A DNA stretch of 64,000 nucleotides from Neobacillus pocheonensis (GTDB taxonomy: Bacteria; Bacillota; Bacilli; Bacillales; Cytobacillaceae). The notes below the pieces were generated by a model that had not been told where the DNA came from, made no database searches, and saw only the letters and a program-made list of their open reading frames with translations. Positions 28,917 through 39,801 of this stretch are shown one piece after another (within the stretch, counting starts at the first letter, position 1; each line of letters starts with the position of its first letter). The stretch spans positions 744,001 to 808,000 of the forward strand of contig JAMQCR010000001.1 of assembly GCA_023702235.1 (NCBI GenBank). Direction: 5' to 3'. The translations under genes were made by a program, and so were the position numbers.

Positions 28917-29680
28917 CCAATACTCATTCCTTCCTTAGGACTGCTTGCTGTAGCATATCTTTTTTTCTCGATACGACCGGCATCACAGCCTAAACGACCG
29001 GCCTCAATTGCAAGACTCATTGCTTTTGCCATCTTAACTGGATCTTTAGCTGCAGATACCGCTGTATTTAATAAAACACCATCTGCTCCTAATTCCATAG
29101 CCAAGGCAGCATCAGCAGGGGAACCGATTCCGGCATCAACGATAACAGGTACGACTGCTTGTTCTATAATGAAGCTTAGGTTTATCGGATTGATAATGCC
29201 TTGGCCTGAACCAATTGGAGATGCACCTGGCATGATTGCATGACATCCAGCTTCCTGGAGTTTCCTAGCAAGAACGACATCATCAGAGGTATAAGGAAGA
29301 ACAATAAATCCTTCTTTAACTAATTCCTCAGTTGCCTTTAATGTTTCTATCGGATCCGGAAGTAAGGTTTTATTACAGCCAATCACTTCGACTTTAATCA
29401 TATCGCAGAGCCCTGAACCTTTGGCAAGCTTGGCAATTCGAACTGCTTCTGCTGCTGTTTTCGCCCCTGCTGTATTAGGGAGAAGACTATATTTCTTTGT
29501 GTCTAATTGTTCTAAAAAGTTTGGCTGACTTGCTTCAAAAATATTCATCCGTCTGACGGCAAATGTCAGAATTTCTGCCCCGGATACCTCTACTGCTTTC
29601 TTCTGAATTTCAAAACTTGGATATTTTCCGGTTCCTAGTAACAAACGAGATTGGAATGATAATGAGCCTATTTTTAACAT
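28913..29680 (-). CDS. thiG: Thiazole synthase
   Basis: Forms the thiazole phosphate of thiamine from DXP, dehydroglycine and ThiS-thiocarboxylate. TIM barrel with the Schiff-base Lys in MIKVEVIG, the tract [13 protein letters not shown]-like [13 protein letters not shown], and phosphate-binding [22 protein letters not shown]. 255 aa, intact, 2 nt after thiS. Confidence 0.95.
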   Translation of the reverse strand: MLKIGSLSFQSRLLLGTGKYPSFEIQKKAVEVSGAEILTFAVRRMNIFEASQPNFLEQLDTKKYSLLPNTAGAKTAAEAVRIAKLAKGSGLCDMIKVEVIGCNKTLLPDPIETLKATEELVKEGFIVLPYTSDDVVLARKLQEAGCHAIMPGASPIGSGQGIINPINLSFIIEQAVVPVIVDAGIGSPADAALAMELGADGVLLNTAVSAAKDPVKMAKAMSLAIEAGRLGCDAGRIEKKRYATASSPKEGMSIG

Positions 29681-29682
29681 TA

Positions 29683-29886
29683 TTAACCGCCTCCTACAAA
29701 ATGGACAATTTCAATTCGATCACGATCAGATAATCTAGTATTTTGATGTTCTGTATTTGTTAATATTTCTCCATTCACTTCGACAATCACTACTTTATCA
29801 TGAACCTGGTAGTGTTTAAGCAGGTCTGAAACCAACGCAATATGGTATGGTAATTGAATATTTTCTCCATTTAACAAAATTTCCAT
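29683..29886 (-). CDS. thiS: Sulfur carrier protein ThiS
   Basis: 67-residue ubiquitin-fold sulfur carrier ending in the required Gly-Gly (VHFVGGG). Between thiO and thiG in the operon. Confidence 0.93.
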   Translation of the reverse strand: MEILLNGENIQLPYHIALVSDLLKHYQVHDKVVIVEVNGEILTNTEHQNTRLSDRDRIEIVHFVGGG

Positions 29887-29896
29887 ATTTCCCCTC

Positions 29897-31027
29897 CTAG
29901 CTAACTGCTTCTTTATGTCGATCCAAGCGAAAATGAGTCAGAAGGGTATCGTCTCTTAAACTGTCATTCATTAATTCAGCTACTAGTTTTCCAGTAATCG
30001 GGCTTAAGAGTATCCCATTTCGAAAATGTCCAGCAGCAATGAATACCCCCTTCCAAACTGGATGCTCACCAATATAGGGATTGCCATCCCCTGTCTGTGG
30101 TCTTATTCCCGACCATACCCGGCACCAGGCTGCATCTTTAAGCTCTGGAACCAGCTGAAAGGCTCTTTCTACTAATGTAGCAATTCCTCCGGCCGTTATC
30201 TTTTTATCAAATGAATTTTCAACCATAGTAGCACCGATATAAATTTCACCATTTCGTTTTGGGACAAGATAACAACGTTTATCTGAAAAAATGGTCGTGT
30301 TAATAATCGGTTCCTCAGTCATTACGGAAAAGCATTCTCCTTTGACCGGATAAATACTTATGTCTAACCCTGTTTCATGCATTAATTTGGCCGCCCATGC
30401 TCCAGTTGCTATGACAACCTGTTCACAATGGATGATGCCTTTAGTGGTTTTTACCCCTTTGACATGCCCGTTTTCATAGATAAAAGAAAGGACTTCGGTA
30501 TTTTCATGGACTACTGCTCCAAAATGTATGGCTGCCATAGCGAATGCATGTGATAATTTTGAGGGTTGAACATGCCCATCATTCGGAAGGTACATCCCTC
30601 CAGAAATATGTGGTGATAGAGACGGTTCCATTTCTCGTAATTCCCTTGAATCAAGCCATTGGATACTAGGGTCCCAATTCTGTTGAAAGGAGACTTGTTT
30701 TTTTAACTCCAAGGCAATTTCTTCGGTTTCGGCAATTTTAAACATTCCTGTATTTAAAAATTCGATATCGATTCCGGTATATTCATATAACTCACTCGAT
30801 AAGTCTGAAAACATTGCCTGACTTTTTAAAGCTAGCTGAAATAAGGGACCGTCATGTTCTATCTCTGCTTGCGCTGCTAACATCCCGGCAGCAGCACTGG
30901 AAGCTTGACAAGCTAAGCGTTCCTTCTCAAGAATAATTACTTTTCTCCCCATTTTTGAAAGCTGATGTGCGATAGAGGAACCATTAATTCCTCCCCCGAT
31001 AATGGCAACATCAAATGAATTTTCCAC
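29897..31027 (-). CDS. thiO: Glycine oxidase
   Basis: FAD enzyme that oxidises glycine to the imine used by ThiG. N-terminal dinucleotide site VAIIGGGINGSSIAHQL, VIATGAWA, and C-terminal RPQTGDGNPYIGE and AAGHFRNGILLSP. I choose the GTG at 31027, right after the tenI stop and 9 nt from GGAG; an ATG at 31042 overlapping tenI is the alternative. Confidence 0.93.
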   Translation of the reverse strand: MENSFDVAIIGGGINGSSIAHQLSKMGRKVIILEKERLACQASSAAAGMLAAQAEIEHDGPLFQLALKSQAMFSDLSSELYEYTGIDIEFLNTGMFKIAETEEIALELKKQVSFQQNWDPSIQWLDSRELREMEPSLSPHISGGMYLPNDGHVQPSKLSHAFAMAAIHFGAVVHENTEVLSFIYENGHVKGVKTTKGIIHCEQVVIATGAWAAKLMHETGLDISIYPVKGECFSVMTEEPIINTTIFSDKRCYLVPKRNGEIYIGATMVENSFDKKITAGGIATLVERAFQLVPELKDAAWCRVWSGIRPQTGDGNPYIGEHPVWKGVFIAAGHFRNGILLSPITGKLVAELMNDSLRDDTLLTHFRLDRHKEAVS

Positions 31028-31028
31028 C

Positions 31029-31679
31029 TTAAACATCTCCATTTTCCAATACATTTTGGTAAGCCTTTACTGCCATTAATGGATCACGAGCTTCTAATAT
31101 TCCTGACATGACTGCGATGCCTTTAGCTCCAGCATTAATCACTTGTTGTGTATTCGCTGCTGTTATGCCACCTATTGCAATGACAGAAGTGGCTTGCCGT
31201 GTCAGCTTTTTTAATTCCTCAAGACCCCTTGGTGTTAAATCTGGCTTTGATTTGGAAGGAAAGACATGACCATATAAAACATAATCTGCTCCATTTAGTA
31301 CCGCTTGTTGACCCTCTTCATAGGAGTGAATGGAGCAACCAAGCTTTAGGTCAGGAAACTTTTGTTTGACAATTGAGACCTCTAAACTATGATAAGCTAA
31401 TTGAACTCCCGCTACACCAGTAACCAAGGCAACATCCACCCGGTCATTGATCATAATCTTTGATAATGGCACCTTCATTTTGGTCAAGAGGTTGACTGCG
31501 TGATATAATTCCCGCGCTGATTTTTGTTTTTCTCTTAAATGAATCACGGTTACAAAAGGGTGAATTTCAAGTAAAATCTCACTTAACTGTTCCATTGACA
31601 TTTTACCGTTTGATATGACGTGTAGTTCTTTTAAATTAGAAAATTCAATCCACCCCTTATGAATATTCCGCTTATCCAA
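31029..31679 (-). CDS. tenI: Thiazole tautomerase TenI
   Basis: ThiE-like TIM barrel that aromatises the thiazole. ELHVISNGKMS, HLREKQKSAREL, GVAGVQLAYHS, GCSIHSYEE, YVLYGHVFPSKSKPDLTPRGLE, AIGGITAAN. First gene after the riboswitch. The start is uncertain: the TTG at 31679 has no ribosome site, and conserved sequence begins about 17 residues later. No TenA precedes it, unlike B. subtilis. Confidence 0.9.
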   Translation of the reverse strand: MDKRNIHKGWIEFSNLKELHVISNGKMSMEQLSEILLEIHPFVTVIHLREKQKSARELYHAVNLLTKMKVPLSKIMINDRVDVALVTGVAGVQLAYHSLEVSIVKQKFPDLKLGCSIHSYEEGQQAVLNGADYVLYGHVFPSKSKPDLTPRGLEELKKLTRQATSVIAIGGITAANTQQVINAGAKGIAVMSGILEARDPLMAVKAYQNVLENGDV

Positions 31680-31690
31680 GATATAAACGT

Positions 31691-31729
31691 GAAAAACAAA
31701 AAACCACTTTCTTTATGTAAAGAAAGTGG
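31691..31729 (-). terminator. Riboswitch terminator upstream of tenI
   Basis: On the minus strand CCACTTTCTTT, loop ACAT, AAAGAAAGTGG, then a T-rich run. Its first arm can pair with the GGGAAGTGG at the aptamer end, a plausible antiterminator. Confidence 0.85.
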
Positions 31730-31777
31730 TAGAAAATTTGAAATAATCATGATTTCATTTTTCAAACGTCCAGTTTT

Positions 31778-31873
31778 CCACTTCCCTACGCTGGTATAAG
31801 CCAGATCAGGTCCATAGAGTCCCGAAGTAGTACTTCAATCTCAGCCCTTTAAAAAGGCACCCCTAGCGGATAA
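31778..31873 (-). ncRNA. TPP riboswitch (THI box)
   Basis: Minus strand has the signature blocks GGGGTGCC, GGCTGAGATTGAAG, GGGACTCTATGGACCTGATCTGG split over the helices, and ACCAGCGTAGGGAAGTGG. Controls the tenI-thiO-thiS-thiG-thiF operon by premature termination when TPP is bound. Confidence 0.95.
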
Positions 31874-32117
31874 GCATCACATATTAATTTTAAAATTCCC
31901 TTATATGTATAATAGTACCGCCTTTGTTGTAAATGTCAAATGATTTAGTGTTTTTAGGAATAAAAAATTAGAAACTTTATATTCCAAATTAGCATGTGCA
32001 ATTCATCATGCTTGATGATGGTTTTCGTTGCTTGAATGGTGTTTGTAATCTAAAATAAAACTAGGTGAAAGGTTAGAATTTTTTTGCAATTTGAATTTGT
32101 GATGGGGAGGTTAGATT

Positions 32118-34009
32118 ATGGGTTTAGCAGAAATGAAGAATCAATCATTTCCAAGAAATCATATTGATGACTGGGAAAGAAAAGCTGAGGAATCTATCAA
32201 AGGAAAACCGATTGAATCACTCCAAAACTCTACATATGAAAACATAGTTTTGAAACCGCTTTATTCCCAAGAAGATGAAAAATTGGTATCTGCATATCCT
32301 GCAGGATCTGATTTTAGAAGGGGGATTGAGTCGCTAGGTTACACCACGAATAAATGGAAGGTCGCCCAACGAATACCTTATAAAACAATAGAAGAATTAC
32401 AGGTAAAACTTGAACAGGCATTTGCTAGGGGACAAACTGTGATATCCTTTGAAATGTCAAAAGAGCTTTTGGAAAAAAGAGATCTTCTAGAGAAGCTATT
32501 AAAGGCCTACATTTGTGAATATCCACTCGCGATTAATGCAAGTGGCAGCAGAAAGAAATGTTAACCACCTTGGCAAAATTAATTGAAAATCAAAGCGATT
32601 GTTCAAGTGTGACTGGGTATGTAGCATCTGATCCGTTATCCTCTTTTGTACTAGACGGATTACTGCCAAGAGACCATGAATTGTATTTTACTGAGTGGTC
32701 GGAATCCATTAGGAAAGCAAACAAAAATATCCCCAATCTAAAGACTGTTTTAATCAATACATCTCCCTATCATAATGGTGGAGCAAATGCTGTTCAGGAG
32801 CTTGGAATTGCTGCAGCCACAGGGGTATTTTATCTGCAGCAGTTACTTGGTACCAATTTGAATCTCGAACAAGCGCTATCAAAAATGATTTTTCAATTTT
32901 CGATTGGTGCTAACTTTTTTATGGAGATTGCCAAACTACGCGCAGCCCGCATTCTTTGGGATAAAATTACTGAAGTTTACGGCACTGAAATGGACTGGCG
33001 TGGAATGCAAATCGCGGCAGAAACTTCCACATTTACAAAAACTGTTTATGATAAGCATGTAAATATCTTGCGGTCCGGAAATGAAGCTTTTGCTGCAGTA
33101 ATAGGCGGAGTTCAATATTTACATGTTACTGCATTTGATGAAATAAATACTTCTAGCTCTTTTTCAGAAAGAATTGCTCGCAACACTCAGCTGATTTTGC
33201 AAGAGGAATCCTTTTTGCAAAATGTATTGGACCCTGCCGGCGGCTCGTGGTATGTCGAGGAACTAACGAGGGAGCTAGCCGAGAAAGCTTGGAGGTTCTT
33301 CCAAGAAATTGAGGCAAATGGCGGTATACTGGATGTGTTGAAAAGTAGTTGGTTACAACATAGGATTGCTGTTGTCAATGAGAAAAGACAACTTGATATT
33401 TTTACAAGAGAAAAAAGTATCATCGGTACAAACGTTTATACGAATCTAGATGATAATGGATTTGAAGAAGAAAAGTGGTCGAGCAGTCATTTTTCACCTA
33501 ATGAACTAAATGGGCAAATTTCCATTCAAATTATCCCTCAAATGAGATTAGCAGAACCGTACGAAGCTCTTAGGAAAAGAGCTGAAGTATTAAAGGTAAA
33601 AACAGGATCACAACCTCTGGTAGGAATGATAGGCCTTGGTAATCTTAAGCAACATAAAGCAAGGGTTGATTTTGTCATAGGTTTCTTAGCCGCAGGGGGA
33701 ATCACCGGAGTAGCAAGCGAATCGATTATTTCAGTAGAATCTAGTATAGAGTTTGTAAAAAACAGTAATTTAACGCATTTTTGCTTATGCGGAAGCAATG
33801 AACAATATGAAGAAATTGGGCATGAAATCCTTGTCACATTAAAAGCAATTTTTCCGGACAGAATTTTTTACTTGGCAGGGTTACCTAAAAAAGAACAGCA
33901 ATCTCAATGGATCCAGGAAGGAATTAAGCAGTTTATCCATGTGAAAAGCAATTGCTATGAAACACTTTCTACGATACTTGAAGATTTGAAGGTGACCAAA
34001 GTTGAGTAA
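32118..34009 (+). CDS. mutA: Methylmalonyl-CoA mutase small subunit, frameshifted
   Basis: Non-catalytic partner of MutB. TIM-barrel-like domain ([32 protein letters not shown]), then [36 protein letters not shown]-type helix and a degenerate B12-binding C-terminal domain without DxHxxG. The frame breaks near 32556 (one base missing gives [13 protein letters not shown]). ATG behind GGGGAGG. Its end overlaps mutB by 8 nt. Confidence 0.92.
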
Positions 34010-36197
34010 ACAAAAGCCTGATTTTCAAAATATATCATTGTTTGATAAGCAAAAATTCATTACGAAAGAGCAATGGGAAGAAAAAGTTGATAAAAAAATA
34101 GCTTCTTCCATTGATGATTTATTATTTGAAACCAATGAACAAATTAACTTAAAACCGATTTATACAAATGAGGACCGGGAAGGATTAGCACATTTAAATG
34201 ATTTGCCCGGTGTTCCACCCTATACTCGTGGTCCGTACCCGACGATGTATGTCAACCGTCCATGGACGGTTAGACAGTATGCTGGATTTTCTACAGCAGA
34301 AGAAAGTAATGCTTTTTACCGGCGCAATCTAGCGATGGGTCAAAGGGTCTATCGGTCGCTTTTGATTTAGCGACCCATAGAGGCTATGATTCAGATCATC
34401 CGCGTGTTGTCGGGGATGTTGGTAAAGCAGGAGTTGCGATTGATTCCATTATGGATATGAAGACACTGTTTGATGGAATTCCTTTGGACCAAATGTCTGT
34501 TTCGATGACGATGAATGGGGCTGTTTTGCCAATCCTTGCCTTTTTCATCGTGACCGCAGAAGAACAGGGAGTAAGCCAGGAAAAGCTTTCTGGAACCATT
34601 CAAAATGATATTTTAAAAGAATATATGGTTCGCAACACCTATATTTACCCACCCGAGATGTCGATGAAAATTATTGCTGATATTTTTGAGTATACATCCA
34701 AATACATGCCAAAGTTTAATAGCATTAGTATTTCCGGTTATCATATGCAAGAAGCGGGAGCACCTGCTGATTTAGAATTAGCCTACACGCTGGCAGATGG
34801 ATTGGAATATGTTCGAACAGGTCTTAAGGCCGACATTGAAATAGATTCATTTGCACCGCGTCTTTCCTTTTTCTGGGCAGTCGGCATGAATTATTTTATG
34901 GAGGTTGCGAAAATGCGGGCGGCCGATTGATATGGGCAAAAATGATGAAATCCTTTCACCCGCAAAACACTAAATCGATGGCACTTCGAACCCATTCACA
35001 AACATCTGGCTGGAGTTTAACGGAGCAGGATCCATTTAATAATGTGATTCGAACCTTGATTGAAGCGCATGCTGCTGCAATGGGTCATACTCAATCCTTG
35101 CATACCAATGCATTGGATGAAGCGATTGCACTGCCAACTGATTTCTCTGCTCGAATTGCCCGGAATACACAGTTATTCCTACAAGAAGAAACTGGAATTA
35201 CAAAAGTTATTGATCCATGGGCAGGTTCCTATTATGTTGAAAAGCTTACAGATGAATTGGTCAATCGAGCTTGGAAGCATATCGAAGAAATTGAAGGTCT
35301 TGGTGGGATGGCCAAAGCAATTGAAACAGGTCTTCCGAAAATGAAAATTGAAGAGGCTGCTGCACGAAGGCAAGCACAAATCGATTCCGGAAAGGAAACG
35401 ATTATCGGTGTCAATCGTTATCGCTTGGAAAAAGAAGAAGCACTTGATATTTTAGATATTGATAATACGGCTGTTCGCTTGAAGCAAATTGAAAAATTAA
35501 ATGCTTTAAAAGCAAGCCGTGAAGAAAAAAAGGTGGAAGAAGCATTGAGAGCCTTAACAAGAGCAGCCGAAACCGGTGAAAGAAATCTGTTGGAGGTGGC
35601 TGTTCAGGCTGCAAGAGTGAGAGCGACGCTTGGGGAAATTTCTGACGCGATTGAGAAAGTAGCAAACAGACATAAAGCGGTAATACGCTCGATTAGTGGT
35701 GTTTATAGCTCAGCATTTAGCAATGAAGAAGAGATTTTAGAAGTGAAAAATATGGCCGATGAATTCCTTGAAAATGAGGGGAGACGACCGAGAATTCTAG
35801 TAGCTAAAATGGGTCAAGATGGTCATGATCGCGGTGCGAAGGTCATTGCCACTGCATTCGCCGATTTAGGGTTTGATGTGGACATTGGTCCCTTATTTCA
35901 GACACCGGAGGAAACGGCAGACAAGCAGTTGAAAATGACGTTCATGTGATTGGCATGAGTTCCCTTGCTGCTGGGCATAAGACCTTGCTGCCACAGCTTA
36001 TCTCAGAATTGAAAAAACTGGGGCGTGAAGATATTTTGGTCGTAGCTGGCGGCGTTATCCCAGCACAGGATTATCAATTTTTATATGAAGAAGGTGCTTC
36101 AGCCATCTTTGGGCCTGGAACGATTATCCCAGTTGCTGCTCAGAAGGTTATCAAAGAAATTTATAAACAACTCGGTTATGAGGAAGTGTCACACTAA
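34002..36197 (+). CDS. mutB: Methylmalonyl-CoA mutase large (B12-binding) subunit, frameshifted
   Basis: Adenosylcobalamin-dependent interconversion of (R)-methylmalonyl-CoA and succinyl-CoA. [21 protein letters not shown] (split) at the N terminus, [24 protein letters not shown], and a C-terminal cobalamin domain with DGHDRG (lower-axial His). Breaks near 34346 (one G missing; restores [13 protein letters not shown]), 34921 (one C; restores MRAARLIWA) and 35913 (one G; restores [16 protein letters not shown]). TTG start overlaps mutA. Confidence 0.94.
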
Positions 36198-37321
36198 ATG
36201 GACGAGGATAAAAAGCCGGAATGGAGCGACGCCAATGAACCGAATAAATGTTCAAGCGTCATAAGGAAAGGACTTGTGCAGGAAGGTCAGTCTTCTTCAC
36301 TCCAGAAAAATGTCCGTTTTCAAAAACGCAGTTCCTCGGAGGCTTCGGTAGAAGAATTATATGAAGGCGTGTTATCAGGGGACAGAGGCCTTCTTGCTCG
36401 TTCGATAACATTAGTAGAAAGTAACGCTGAACAGCATTTTCAAAAAGCACAGAACCTTCTTCAAAAACTTTTAACACACAGCGGTAATTCAATCCGAATT
36501 GGAATCACGGGTGTTCCTGGAGCTGGAAAAAGTACCTTTATTGAGGCATTTGGAACCTACTTATGCAATTTAGGGCACCGAGTTGCAGTGCTAGCGATCG
36601 ACCCAAGCTCAAAGGTAAGTGGTGGGAGTATTCTTGGAGATAAAACGCGTATGGAACAATTGGCAAGAAATCCTCGTGGCTTTATCCGCCCTTCACCAGC
36701 TGCAGGGAAGCTAGGCGGTGTCCACCGAAAGACCAGAGAAGCGATGCTGATTTGTGAGGCAGCCGGGTTTGATGTGATTTTAGTAGAAACCGTTGGTGTG
36801 GGCCAAAGTGAAGTCATTATCAGAGATATGGTTGACTTTTTCCTGCTGCTTGTATTAACTGGTGCCGGTGATGAATTGCAGGGAATGAAAAAAGGGATAA
36901 TGGAACTTGCAGATGCCCTAATCGTTCACAAAGCAGATGGAACCAATAAACAGAAGGCTGAACAAACAAGAAAAGAGTATAACCGGATTCTTCATTTTTT
37001 ACAGCCAGCTACAAAGGGCTGGTCAACTAAGGCATACACTTGCTCATCAATTAGCGGCGAAGGTATCGAAGCCATTTGGGAGATAGTTAAAGCTTATCAG
37101 AAGAAAGGAAAAGAAACGGGAGTTTTTGAAGATAGAAGAAATGGGCAAAAAAGAGAGTGGATTTATTCCATGATCACCGATCAACTACAATATAGTTTCT
37201 TTCGCCATCCAGATGTTAGGTTAATGCTTCCACAGTTGGAAAATGAAGTGATGGCGGGGAAAAAACAGTTGCATCCGTTGTCGATACACTTTTCCATGCT
37301 TATTTAATTGGAAAAGAATAA
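36198..37321 (+). CDS. meaB: MeaB/ArgK G-protein chaperone of methylmalonyl-CoA mutase, frameshifted near the end
   Basis: GTPase that protects and loads cobalamin into MutB. Walker A GVPGAGKST, DPSSKVSGGSILGDKTRM, ETVGVGQSE, and the NKxD-like HKADGTNK. A missing A in an A run near 37264 shifts the last 15 codons; corrected, the protein ends DTLFHAYLIGKE at 37321. ATG follows the mutB stop directly. Confidence 0.92.
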
Positions 37322-37463
37322 AGCGGCTGACATTTGGTAGTTATTCTTTCTTAATATCTTAAAAAAGAATAAGAACTTTTTATGAATTATAGTTTCATCA
37401 TTTGAAAAAAACTTATTATTACTGTTATTATGTAGTTAAGTACTTACTTTAAGGAGTGGTTTT

Positions 37464-37901
37464 ATGAGCATGGATTTTAATTTTTTCATGAATGATATCG
37501 TTCGTCAGGCACGTCAAGAAATCGTGTCTGCCGGTTATAAAGAATTAACATCAGCAGCAGAAGTCGATGAGGCGCTTCAACAAAAGGGAACCACATTAGT
37601 CATGATCAATTCTGTTTGTGGTTGTGCAGGTGGGGTGGCACGCCCGGCAGCGGCACATGCCTTACATTATGATAAGCGTCCAGATCATGTAGTAACTGTT
37701 TTTGCTGGACAGGATAAGGAAGCAACAGAAAAAGCCCGAAGCTACTTTACTGGATATCCACCATCCTCTCCTTCCTTTGCTATTTTGAAGGATGGGAAAA
37801 TTTGCTCTATGGTTGAAAGGCACCAAATTGAAGGCTACGATCCAGCAACGGTTGTATCAAAACTTCAAAAAGAATTTGATCAATATTGTGAAGAAGTATA
37901 A
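37464..37901 (+). CDS. brxB: Bacilliredoxin BrxB (YqiW)
   Basis: Removes bacillithiol from S-bacillithiolated proteins. 145 aa with the thioredoxin-like CGC motif in [19 protein letters not shown] and conserved [15 protein letters not shown] at 37464 after AAGGAGTGG. In B. subtilis yqiW likewise sits close to the bkd/mmg region. Confidence 0.93.
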   Translation: MSMDFNFFMNDIVRQARQEIVSAGYKELTSAAEVDEALQQKGTTLVMINSVCGCAGGVARPAAAHALHYDKRPDHVVTVFAGQDKEATEKARSYFTGYPPSSPSFAILKDGKICSMVERHQIEGYDPATVVSKLQKEFDQYCEEV

Positions 37902-37907
37902 TAGAAT

Positions 37908-37950
37908 GTACAAAGGACTAATCTCTAGTAGGGAGATTAGTCCTTTGTAC
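37908..37950. repeat. Perfect 18-bp stem inverted repeat after brxB
   Basis: GTACAAAGGACTAATCTC at 37908-37925 and its exact complement at 37933-37950, loop of 7 nt. No T run follows on either strand. Confidence 0.75.
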
Positions 37951-38043
37951 GCTTGGCATTTGGTTTGTCCTTTTAATGCATGATCACTGTCAGTAGGGAT
38001 AGAAGCTTTTCCATGATTTTGGAGTAAAAAGTGATAAATCATT

Positions 38044-39401
38044 TTATTCCACTGATTTGTTGCAAAATTGGTTTATAAGCTTAACGGCTCTTGTTTGACT
38101 TATATTTAAATCTTTTGCTACTTTTCTGGAGCTTTTGTGCTTTTTATAGGATTCTTCGACTAATTTTTTCATAACAAGTTCAATTGCATCGTCAAGGGCA
38201 GTGGGTAGAGTATGTTTGGTATGTGGTTGGGTGTTATCTGCAATTAATTCAGGTAAATCACTTTTTTGGATGATTGAATCGCAGGTGACGACGAGCCTTT
38301 CCATTATATTTTCAAGTTGTCTAATGTTGCCTGGCCATGATAACAATAAAATATATCGAGACATTCTTGTGAGATAATTTTATTCATTTCATATTTCTTA
38401 TTAAATTTATACAAAAAATTATATGTTAAGGGAATAATATCTTCTTTGCGTTTCCTCAGTGGAGGCAGGTGGACATCAATAATATTAAGGCGATAAAATA
38501 AATCTTCACGAAACAATTTTTCCTTCACCATTTCGATTAAATCACGGTTTGTTGCAGTGATAATGCGAACATCTACTTTTTTCGTTTCACGTCCTCCGAT
38601 CGGTAGGAATTGTTTTTCTTGAATGACCTGTAATAGTTTTGCTTGCAATGATAAAGGCATTTCGCCGATTTCATCAAGGAACAGTGTGCCTTGATCGGCA
38701 ACTTCAAGCAACCCCTTTTTTCCCGACTTGTTTGCTCCGGTAAATGACCCTTCTAAATATCCAAAAAGTTCCGATTCAAGTAAATCAACAGGTAATGCCG
38801 CACAATTAATTTTTAAAAACGTTTTGTCTTTCCGTTTGCTTATGTCATGAATGTATTGGGCTAGTATTCCTTTTCCAGTTCCTGATTCTCCTTGGATTAA
38901 AATGGTTGAGTCTACTTTAGCGATTTTTTCACAAACCTTTAAGATATTTTTCATTTTTTCGCTATTTGTTATGGGAGTAGAGCTATTATAGGTTTCAAAA
39001 TTATTTTCTTTATCTCCTTCTCGTTTGATACTTTTATAGTTTTGTATTTCTTGTGAAGTAGTTACAACGAGTTCGATTTCATTTTTGTCATTTAAAATCG
39101 GAACCGCGGTAGTTAAAAGCTCCGCCCCAATATAAGTTGTTTGCTTTATTGTAACCGTTTTCTTTTCTTTGAAAACCAAAGGTACAATAGAAGGTTTCCA
39201 ATATCCTTTCTCCAAAAGTTCTTCGTTAGATTTCCCTATGACATCCTCTGGTTTTAATCCGTAATGTTTTTCACATGCACTATTAACAAAAATAATGCGG
39301 CGTTCTCCGTCAAGCACAAAAATTTCATCAGAAGAATAATCGAGAATTTTTTTCTATGTTGCTCCTGTAATCTCTATTGGGTTTTGCATTTCGATTAGCA
39401 T
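38044..39401 (-). CDS. PAS-containing sigma-54 activator, frameshifted; start disrupted
   Basis: Bacterial enhancer-binding protein divergent from the Rieske cluster. A PAS domain (VLDGERRIIFVNSACEKHYG) is followed by an AAA+ domain with GESGTGKG, sigma-54 loop GSFTGANKSG, and LFLDEIGEMPL; the C-terminal helix-turn-helix is KVAKDLNISQTRAVKLI. The frame breaks near 38348 (one T missing restores LLSWPGNIRQLEN). The ATG at 39401 with GGAGG upstream leads to an in-frame TAG after 15 codons, so the first codons also contain an error or a true stop. Probably senses the pathway substrate. Confidence 0.85.
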
Positions 39402-39426
39402 ACACTCTGCCTCCATACTAATTTGT

Positions 39427-39466
39427 TTGAGTTGTTTCTAACTCAATTGAGTTTAAATCAACTCAA
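39427..39466. promoter_or_regulatory. Two abutting 20-bp palindromes, candidate activator sites
   Basis: TTGAGTT-N6-AACTCAA at 39427-39446 and again at 39447-39466, perfect arms, no gap. Centres are about 117 and 97 bp upstream of the start of transcription predicted from the sigma-54 promoter, the usual place for an enhancer-binding protein. Confidence 0.8.
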
Positions 39467-39526
39467 TTTTCTTATTAATTTTCAAGGGAAATTAATATAT
39501 TTTGAGCAATTAAGCAGTTTTTAATA

Positions 39527-39544
39527 TTGGCACGATATTTGCAT
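39527..39544 (+). promoter_or_regulatory. Sigma-54 promoter of the Rieske cluster
   Basis: TTGGCACGATATTTGCAT: exact TGGCAC-N5-TTGC. About 245 nt of leader follow before the first gene, containing a cre-like TGTAAACGCTTATC at 39620. Confidence 0.92.
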
Positions 39545-39801
39545 TATTAAAGATGAGTTCACAAGAGAGAAAACTATTGCGGCTCAATTAATTCTTATTT
39601 AACAAAATTTTCGGTATTTTGTAAACGCTTATCTCTACTATTTTAACTATAGTTTAGTAGTTTGCGAAGTGAAGCGTTCTTGATTCACAAATCGATCGGA
39701 ATAGAGGTGTTAGAGTCTCGATTGAGGAGATTTTTTAAAGTTCAAATTTTAAGACTGATTTATTTTTAGTGTGAGTTGTGAAAATAGAGGAGGATACAAG
39801 A

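Noticed and set aside
32118-36197. Isobutyryl-CoA mutase (Icm) instead of methylmalonyl-CoA mutase
   Set aside because: Two large paralogous subunits plus meaB, with mce and a propionyl-CoA carboxylase in the window, fit MutAB better.
38044-39401. Second bkdR
   Set aside because: It lacks the N-terminal Rossmann-like region and is tied by its own palindromes to the Rieske cluster.
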